Shown in pieces: positions 59,589 to 64,000 of a stretch of DNA of 64,000 bases (the stretch's first letter is position 1; each line of letters begins with the position of its first letter). The DNA is from JACCTH01 sp050741915. GTDB lineage: Bacteria; Actinomycetota; Acidimicrobiia; Spongiisociales; ZC4RG35. The notes under the pieces are model-generated. The model was not told where the DNA came from and made no database searches. It worked only from the letters and a program-made list of their open reading frames with translations. A program made the position numbers and the translations under genes. Where the stretch lies: contig JBOGEX010000057.1 in the NCBI GenBank assembly GCA_050741915.1, forward strand, positions 1 through 64,000, written 5' to 3'.

Positions 59589-59629
59589 TGCGCGGATTTT
59601 TGGCGCTATAGGTCAGGAAAATCCGCGCA
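59589..59629. repeat. Palindromic repeat, family C copy 2
   Basis: GCGCGGATTTT and AAAATCCGCGC form an 11-bp stem around a 17-nt centre containing TGGCGCTATAGG. Its reverse complement aligns with 40527-40566 over nearly the whole length, including the centre. It lies between converging genes and could act as a terminator in both directions. Confidence 0.7.
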
Positions 59630-59640
59630 CAACGAGTGGG

Positions 59641-59895
59641 TCAGGCGCGACTCTTCATCTGCCGCCAGATGAGAAGCGCGACGATGGCGCCGATGATCGA
59701 GCCGATCAGGCCCGCAGTCGTGAACTCGTTGAAGGTACGGCCCGTGAAGAGCACCGCCAGTAGTCCTCCCACGAAGCTTCCGACGATACCGAGCAGCAAC
59801 GTCGGTAGGAATCCCATCGCATCTCGACCAGGAACCAGCGCCCGGGCCACGAGCCCGGCGATCAGGCCGACGAGCAGGAACCAAATGATGCCCAT
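59641..59895 (-). CDS. GlsB/YeaQ/YmgE family membrane protein
   Basis: An 84-residue protein with three membrane helices in the family pattern: IIWFLLVGLIAGLVARALVPG, PTLLLGIVGSFVGGLLAVLF and AGLIGSIIGAIVALLIW. Proteins of this family (once called transglycosylase-associated) are small inner-membrane stress proteins of uncertain function. It is a single gene, converging on the lipoprotein gene. Confidence 0.9.
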   Translation of the reverse strand: MGIIWFLLVGLIAGLVARALVPGRDAMGFLPTLLLGIVGSFVGGLLAVLFTGRTFNEFTTAGLIGSIIGAIVALLIWRQMKSRA

Positions 59896-59977
59896 GTCTC
59901 TCCCTCGTTAGTGGATGGCGAAATCCAAGATATACGCTACCCAAAGGGCGTGTCGGGCAAATGTGACGGGAAGGTGC

Positions 59978-61066
59978 TCAGCCCTCTCTGCGGATCACGA
60001 ACAGCTCGTCGTTCCACCAGATCTGTCCGTACTTCTCCATCACCGCCCTGGTGGCATCGAGGTATCGGCCCGAACTCATCGCTTCGGCGAGCCGGGTCTC
60101 GTCGATCTGAGCGACATAGGTGGCAGCGTTCCACGCGGCAACCACGGACGAAGTGCCGATGTGAGCTGCCTCCTCTGAGGGCATGGTGTGGAGTGAAAAG
60201 CGAAAGATCGCTTCCTCGTCGCTCAAGGCCGGGAAGGAAAGGTCGGACTCGGACTCGAGCTGGCGAGCCGCTTCCGCCACGACATCCGCCCCGCTGTGGG
60301 AAAACGGCTCTTCCTCCGGCCAGACCCCGCGGATGATCTCCATCCCCGGATCATTGCCGGCCGCCTGCACGCCGATCAGCAGCCCTCCGGACGAAAGCGC
60401 TCGGGCCAGCGGAGCTACCACCAACGACACCTTGCGCTCCAACGGCGTTCGCGCCCGGTAGGCCTGGGAGGCGATGGCAAGGTCATAGTTGATGCTCCCG
60501 TTGCGCCTTGGGATCAGCGGCTCCAGGAGGAAGCGATGATCCTGACGGTAAAGGACCAATGCCGCCGGGTGGAGGTTGATTGGGTTCCCCGTCTTCTCGC
60601 TCGTGGTTATCTGCCAGTCGGCCGCCAGTTGACCGAAGAGTTCTGAGATCTGTTCGCCGAACTCGGCGCTAGTCGTGCCGGCAAGGGCCACCTCTCGCCA
60701 CCGACCCGATGGCCCCACGTTCAGAACGGGAGCATCTGCGAACCGAAGGTTGGTGACCACCACCACCATCTCCGGGTGCTCCAGGAAGCGATCGGGAAGC
60801 CGGGCGATTCCCTGGCGCACATCCTCGATCGAAATCTCCTTCGCCACCACCAGCCAGGGCACAAAGGTCCATCGACGATGGAGCCGCCGCATCAGGTTGG
60901 TGAGCAGGGCACCGTCTCCCATCCCGGCGTCGAAGATCCGCAGTCCCGGTTGACTCAGACGGAGAGCCTCTGCCTCCTGGGCGATGCGATCGGCCACCAC
61001 CACCTTCTCGTCGGTGGCATTGACGAACATCGTGTATGCCGCCCTGGTGTCGAAGAAGCGAGCCAT
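59978..61066 (-). CDS. SAM-dependent methyltransferase-like protein
   Basis: The N-terminal half has a Rossmann-type glycine loop LRIFDAGMGDGALLTNLMRR, followed by VPWLVVAKEISIEDVRQGIA. The C-terminal half contains LVVAPLARALSSGGLLIGVQAAG and SDLSFPALSDEEAIFRFSL. The arrangement fits a Rossmann methyltransferase with an extended C-terminal region, perhaps histidine-specific-like, but the acceptor is unknown and the second half is not clearly homologous to anything I recognise. It lies 6 nt after the DUF5671-type membrane protein on the same strand. Confidence 0.6.
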   Translation of the reverse strand: MARFFDTRAAYTMFVNATDEKVVVADRIAQEAEALRLSQPGLRIFDAGMGDGALLTNLMRRLHRRWTFVPWLVVAKEISIEDVRQGIARLPDRFLEHPEMVVVVTNLRFADAPVLNVGPSGRWREVALAGTTSAEFGEQISELFGQLAADWQITTSEKTGNPINLHPAALVLYRQDHRFLLEPLIPRRNGSINYDLAIASQAYRARTPLERKVSLVVAPLARALSSGGLLIGVQAAGNDPGMEIIRGVWPEEEPFSHSGADVVAEAARQLESESDLSFPALSDEEAIFRFSLHTMPSEEAAHIGTSSVVAAWNAATYVAQIDETRLAEAMSSGRYLDATRAVMEKYGQIWWNDELFVIRREG

Positions 61067-61072
61067 GCCCGA

Positions 61073-62716
61073 TCAGGCGATCGGTAACACCTGAAAACCG
61101 GACCCATCGACGGTGACCATCGCCGCTGCAGCCTCGAGGCCCGCTAGGGCCGCAACAATCTCATCCGCCCGGGCCTGGTCGACCACCCCGATCCCGTCGG
61201 TGCGGCGGAGAAACCTCATCTTTTCGATCATCTGTGGCAGGGGACCGGGATCGCTCGCCACCAACGTGACTGTCCGATTACCGACGGCTCTAACGGGGGT
61301 AACGGCGGCCGTGACCGGTGCGTGCTGTGAAAGGGCGGGCACAACATCTCTGCGCAGCTTCACAACGTGCCACGTGAGTATCCCAGCTACGACCACGGTC
61401 GGAATACCCCAAGCGAGCGAATCTCCCAGGTCCGAGGGGTCGCCCGAGAGCGCGGCCCGCAGGAGGAAAAACAACACTGTGATCAGGGCGATGGCGCCGG
61501 TGATGGCCGAACCGAAGAAGAGGAGGAGCAGGGCGGCCCGCCGTGAGAGCGACTGCGGTTCGTTGAGTACGACGACCTTTCCCCAATAGCGAACCGTGAG
61601 GGCACCGGTAACTGCCAGGCTCACGATCGCACCGATGAACGCTCTCCCCTCGTCGTCAATCAGGGCAGAGGATCCGAGAGTCGAGAAGACCAGCCCGGTG
61701 AGAAAGATCAGTGACGTCGCAAAGCCCACCAAAGAGCTCGCCCCGAAGAGATACTCGACCGCTCGCACGGGCTCGGTTCGGGCTTTGCCCAGCATTGGGC
61801 GGTGATGCCAGTAGGCCAAGACTCCCACGAAAAGGCTCGTCGCCAGCCCGGGAACGGCATCTAGCGCTTCGGACCTCTCCAAGTTCAAGAGGAGGACCAG
61901 GCTGATGTAGAGGAGCGAAGACAATGCCACCACCGCGGTGAACCAGGACGTCACCGCGACGAAGGCCACGTAGATGTCCCGGAGCAAGCCAGGCCGCCGA
62001 GCCATCCGCTGCAACCAGAAAAAGACGAACAACGGAACTCCGACGACGAGAAGGATTGTTCCCCACTTCAAATCGTCATAGAGAGGATCGATTCCGAGCA
62101 GAACCGTTCGATCCCCGAGCAGGGTGGAAAGAGTGCCGTGGACAATGAAGCTCACACCGGCGATGGTGAGTCCGAGGCCGACCAGAGATCCCCAGAGAAG
62201 ACGGATCTCGTCAAGGTCGTCGGCCGACCCCCGCCAGCGTTCGAGAAGACCCCAAAGGGCTCCAAAGGTCAGCAACTGAGCGACCGCCGAGGCCCGGTAC
62301 TCCGCCAAGTTGAGAGCGAAAGCCAGCAGCCCGATCACCGCCACCACCACCACCGATAGGGCGATGGCAATTGATACTGCCAGATAGAGACTGCGCCCCG
62401 CACTCGGCAAAGCGTCCCGGCGGCGCTCGAAAGCAATCCACACCGCAGCCCACACCGCCCCCGAGACGATCAGGGTCGAAAGAGTGAGGGCTATGTCCCC
62501 CGGATCCTTGAACAGGACTCCGTCGCCGGGAAGGATCGAGGAGACCAGCGAGGAAAAGGAGGCGGTGGCCAGGACCGTGGCGATGACCAGGATCAGGTAG
62601 GAAACGATCTCGGCAACGGAGTTGCCGGTCCCAGTGCGTGGTCGCCGGGCTACCAAGACCAGCGGCAGGGCAATGACTGCCGCCACGACGACGAGGAGAA
62701 GAAAGACGAGGCTCAT
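61073..62716 (-). CDS. Polytopic membrane protein, DUF5671-like
   Basis: About 547 residues with roughly 13-15 membrane helices in repeated groups, e.g. SYLILVIATVLATASFSSLV, LALSVVVVAVIGLLAF-like stretches, and YISLVLLLNLERSEALDAVP. The repeated arrangement of loops with R-R-D and a short helix group matches the DUF5671 type membrane protein family. The C-terminal ~90 residues are soluble (VTLVASDPGPLPQMIEKMRF, ADEIVAALAGLEAAAAM). The function is not known. It lies 1 nt after the small membrane protein at 62718-63185. Confidence 0.65.
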   Translation of the reverse strand: MSLVFLLLVVVAAVIALPLVLVARRPRTGTGNSVAEIVSYLILVIATVLATASFSSLVSSILPGDGVLFKDPGDIALTLSTLIVSGAVWAAVWIAFERRRDALPSAGRSLYLAVSIAIALSVVVVAVIGLLAFALNLAEYRASAVAQLLTFGALWGLLERWRGSADDLDEIRLLWGSLVGLGLTIAGVSFIVHGTLSTLLGDRTVLLGIDPLYDDLKWGTILLVVGVPLFVFFWLQRMARRPGLLRDIYVAFVAVTSWFTAVVALSSLLYISLVLLLNLERSEALDAVPGLATSLFVGVLAYWHHRPMLGKARTEPVRAVEYLFGASSLVGFATSLIFLTGLVFSTLGSSALIDDEGRAFIGAIVSLAVTGALTVRYWGKVVVLNEPQSLSRRAALLLLFFGSAITGAIALITVLFFLLRAALSGDPSDLGDSLAWGIPTVVVAGILTWHVVKLRRDVVPALSQHAPVTAAVTPVRAVGNRTVTLVASDPGPLPQMIEKMRFLRRTDGIGVVDQARADEIVAALAGLEAAAAMVTVDGSGFQVLPIA

Positions 62717-62717
62717 T

Positions 62718-63185
62718 TCAAACTCCCGAGCAGAAGATGTAGTAGGGGAGCTCGTCGATGAAGAGGGAATTTCCCTCTCGAACCAAGGTGAAGCTCATTT
62801 TGGTCTCGTATCTGTAAGGCTCGAAGCCGTCGCTGGCCTCGATGACGGTTACGTCCAGGTTGACAATTACCGTTGGGCCCGCCTCGATGACGTCATCGAT
62901 GACAATTCGGGTCGCCTCGGTGTGATCTCGGACGAGGTCGGCAGGCGTGCACTCAGCCCTCGACTCCTCCGACAACAAAGCGTGGGCCGCCTCGTAGTTA
63001 TCGTCGTTCAAAGCCAGGAGGAAAGCTTGCACGGTGCCTTCAGGGGTGTCGCGGGAGAACTGGGTAACAGGGCGGATTGCGTTGACGATTGCAGCCGCCA
63101 CGACTAACACCGCCACGATCAGTCCCACGACGACTCCCAGCCCAAGGCCGGTCCTCGCAGCGGTGTCGGTGCTCTCGTTGGTCAT
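62718..63185 (-). CDS. Membrane-anchored protein with an NTF2-like outside domain
   Basis: One N-terminal membrane helix (LGVVVGLIVAVLVVAAAIVNA) is followed by a ~115-residue domain starting TPEGTVQAFLLALNDDNYEAAHALLSEE in parts at residues ~47-73, which resembles DUF4878/NTF2-like folds found in exported actinobacterial proteins. The end holds a Cys (YYIFCSG). It is the first gene of the run with the DUF5671-like and methyltransferase-like genes. Confidence 0.65.
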   Translation of the reverse strand: MTNESTDTAARTGLGLGVVVGLIVAVLVVAAAIVNAIRPVTQFSRDTPEGTVQAFLLALNDDNYEAAHALLSEESRAECTPADLVRDHTEATRIVIDDVIEAGPTVIVNLDVTVIEASDGFEPYRYETKMSFTLVREGNSLFIDELPYYIFCSGV

Positions 63186-63247
63186 GGGATCAGGTTGGCC
63201 TGGCGGTTGGGTCCGCGCAATCCGGTAACACCCTGAATCGGCGAGAT

Positions 63248-63826
63248 CTAACCGACGCCGTTTCGACAGAACGCCAGGATCTCCGCAGCCAGGCCACCCC
63301 GGTCAAGTCGACCTCTCGGGCGATACCAGCGCTCGACCGCGTTAAGAACCGACAAGATCATGATCGCGGCTGTGGTGGGATCGAGATCGGCTTGAAAGGA
63401 ACCGTCCTTGGCGCCGGCGATCAGGACGCGTCTGAAGGCAGCTTCGTACTTGTCGCGAGCAGCAAGCACACGACCGCGGTGGGCGTCGTCCAAGGCATCC
63501 GCCTCATAGAGAAACGTCCGGGCTTCGTCGATGTGATCGAGAACAACGTCGAGATGACCCTCAACCAGGGCGGTGAGCTGGTCCGCTCCGGAACCTCCTG
63601 CTCCTTCGGCCCGATCGGCGGCAGCCTGGAAGAGGGCGCCGCCCTGCTCCACCACCTCGACTAACAGATCGGCCTTGGACTCGATGTGGCTGTAAAGCGA
63701 CGAACCCAAGAGACCCACCTCGCGAGCCAAATCGCGCATCGAGGTTCCGTGATAGCCGCGGGAAGCGAACAACCGACTGGCGGCGCGGACGACATCCTGG
63801 CGGGTGCGGGACCGAGTGACCGTCAT
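63248..63826 (-). CDS. TetR family transcriptional regulator (PaaR-like position)
   Basis: The N-terminal HTH is canonical: RQDVVRAASRLFASRGYHGTSMRDLAREVGLLGSSLYSHI in two parts at residues ~8-47, followed by the C-terminal ligand domain (VEVVEQGGALFQAA, LDVVLDHIDEARTFLYEADAL). ATG 63826 overlaps the stop of the paaE-like gene by 4 nt, so it is translated with the phenylacetate genes and probably represses them in response to a CoA thioester. The 62-nt gap to the next gene shows nothing notable. Confidence 0.88.
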   Translation of the reverse strand: MTVTRSRTRQDVVRAASRLFASRGYHGTSMRDLAREVGLLGSSLYSHIESKADLLVEVVEQGGALFQAAADRAEGAGGSGADQLTALVEGHLDVVLDHIDEARTFLYEADALDDAHRGRVLAARDKYEAAFRRVLIAGAKDGSFQADLDPTTAAIMILSVLNAVERWYRPRGRLDRGGLAAEILAFCRNGVG

Positions 63827-64000
63827 ACGTCGTAATCCACGGTGACGGCATCGGTCAGGGGATGCGCCTGACAGGTGAGGACGTAACCAGCTTCGACCTC
63901 TGAGTCCACGAGAGCCCAATTCCGGTCCATCTTCACCTGGCCGCCGACCACCCTGGCCTTACAGCTCGCACACATGCCTCCTTTGCAGGAGTAGGGGAGC
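63823..64000 (-). CDS. paaE: Phenylacetyl-CoA epoxidase reductase subunit PaaE, C-terminal part (cut by window edge)
   Basis: The last 58 residues of a plant-type ferredoxin domain are present: LPYSCKGGMCASCKARVVGG, DSEVEAGYVLTCQAHP and the end VTVDYD. The four Cys of a 2Fe-2S cluster follow the CX4CX2C...C pattern. The ending and wording match PaaE, the reductase of the PaaABCDE epoxidase that starts phenylacetate breakdown; other ferredoxin-NADPH reductases of this fold (e.g. HmpX types) are less likely given the TetR neighbour. The rest lies beyond the right edge. Confidence 0.7.
   Translation of the reverse strand, partial: LPYSCKGGMCASCKARVVGGQVKMDRNWALVDSEVEAGYVLTCQAHPLTDAVTVDYDV

Noticed and set aside
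1..64000. tRNA, rRNA, insertion sequences, prophage genes
   Set aside because: No cloverleaf-like segments, transposase or phage structural motifs were recognised on either strand by reading; a tRNAscan and profile search would settle this.

Overview
This is a GC-rich chromosomal segment that looks like it comes from an uncultured actinobacterium (possibly an Acidimicrobiia-like lineage; the assignment is an inference). Supporting signs are the many 4-nt start/stop overlaps, frequent GTG/TTG starts, an ECF42-type sigma factor paired with a DGPF/YCII protein, an actinobacterial-type GlnR box array in front of glnA, apparently leaderless promoters, a cysteine-rich leader ORF before a sulfur operon, and a fused alpha/beta 2-oxoacid dehydrogenase E1. 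No rRNA, tRNA, prophage, insertion sequence or CRISPR array was recognised.

Layout: 0.1-5.3 kb holds secreted proteins (including a GH26-like/SLH-like protein), a thioredoxin-fold redoxin whose first active-site Cys codon is TGA, and the sigma/DGPF pair. 5.4-11 kb holds a PAS histidine kinase with a RemA-like protein and a NEW3-protein/ABC-transporter trio. 11.0-14.2 kb is a sulfur operon (cysteine-rich leader peptide, OsmC, MetY, MetX). 14.2-23 kb has a glutaryl-CoA-dehydrogenase-like enzyme, an E1 fusion, argS and a GNAT enzyme. 22.9-30.8 kb is a minus-strand catabolic operon (HyuA, HyuB, GlcD, GlcE, GlcF, membrane protein). 31-34 kb has small secreted proteins and a decayed Eis-like acetyltransferase. 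33.6-58.7 kb is dominated by nitrogen and purine genes: glnA, purA-purD-purE, purB, purC-purS-purQ-purL, purF-purM, interleaved with an antiporter, an AbiEi/DUF559-like protein, a LytR-CpsA-Psr/ROK operon, an ABC exporter with a 5' frameshift, and a VapBC pair. 58.7-64 kb has a lipoprotein, membrane proteins, a methyltransferase-like protein, and a TetR regulator overlapping the 3' end of a paaE-like gene, so a phenylacetate operon probably starts beyond the right edge.

The main regulatory and unusual signals are: (1) the probable UxxC selenoprotein at 670-1347 with a bacterial-SECIS-like hairpin; (2) the cysteine leader/attenuator at 11073-11230; (3) a four-box GlnR array at 35129-35166; (4) TANNNT boxes 6-8 nt before the start codons of purA, purB, purC and purF; (5) several families of short palindromic intergenic repeats, one of which sits just 3' of gene ends in a fixed orientation with covarying stem arms. 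Two genes look damaged (Eis-like GNAT and the ABC exporter 5' end), and two proteins have termini encoded by a repeat.
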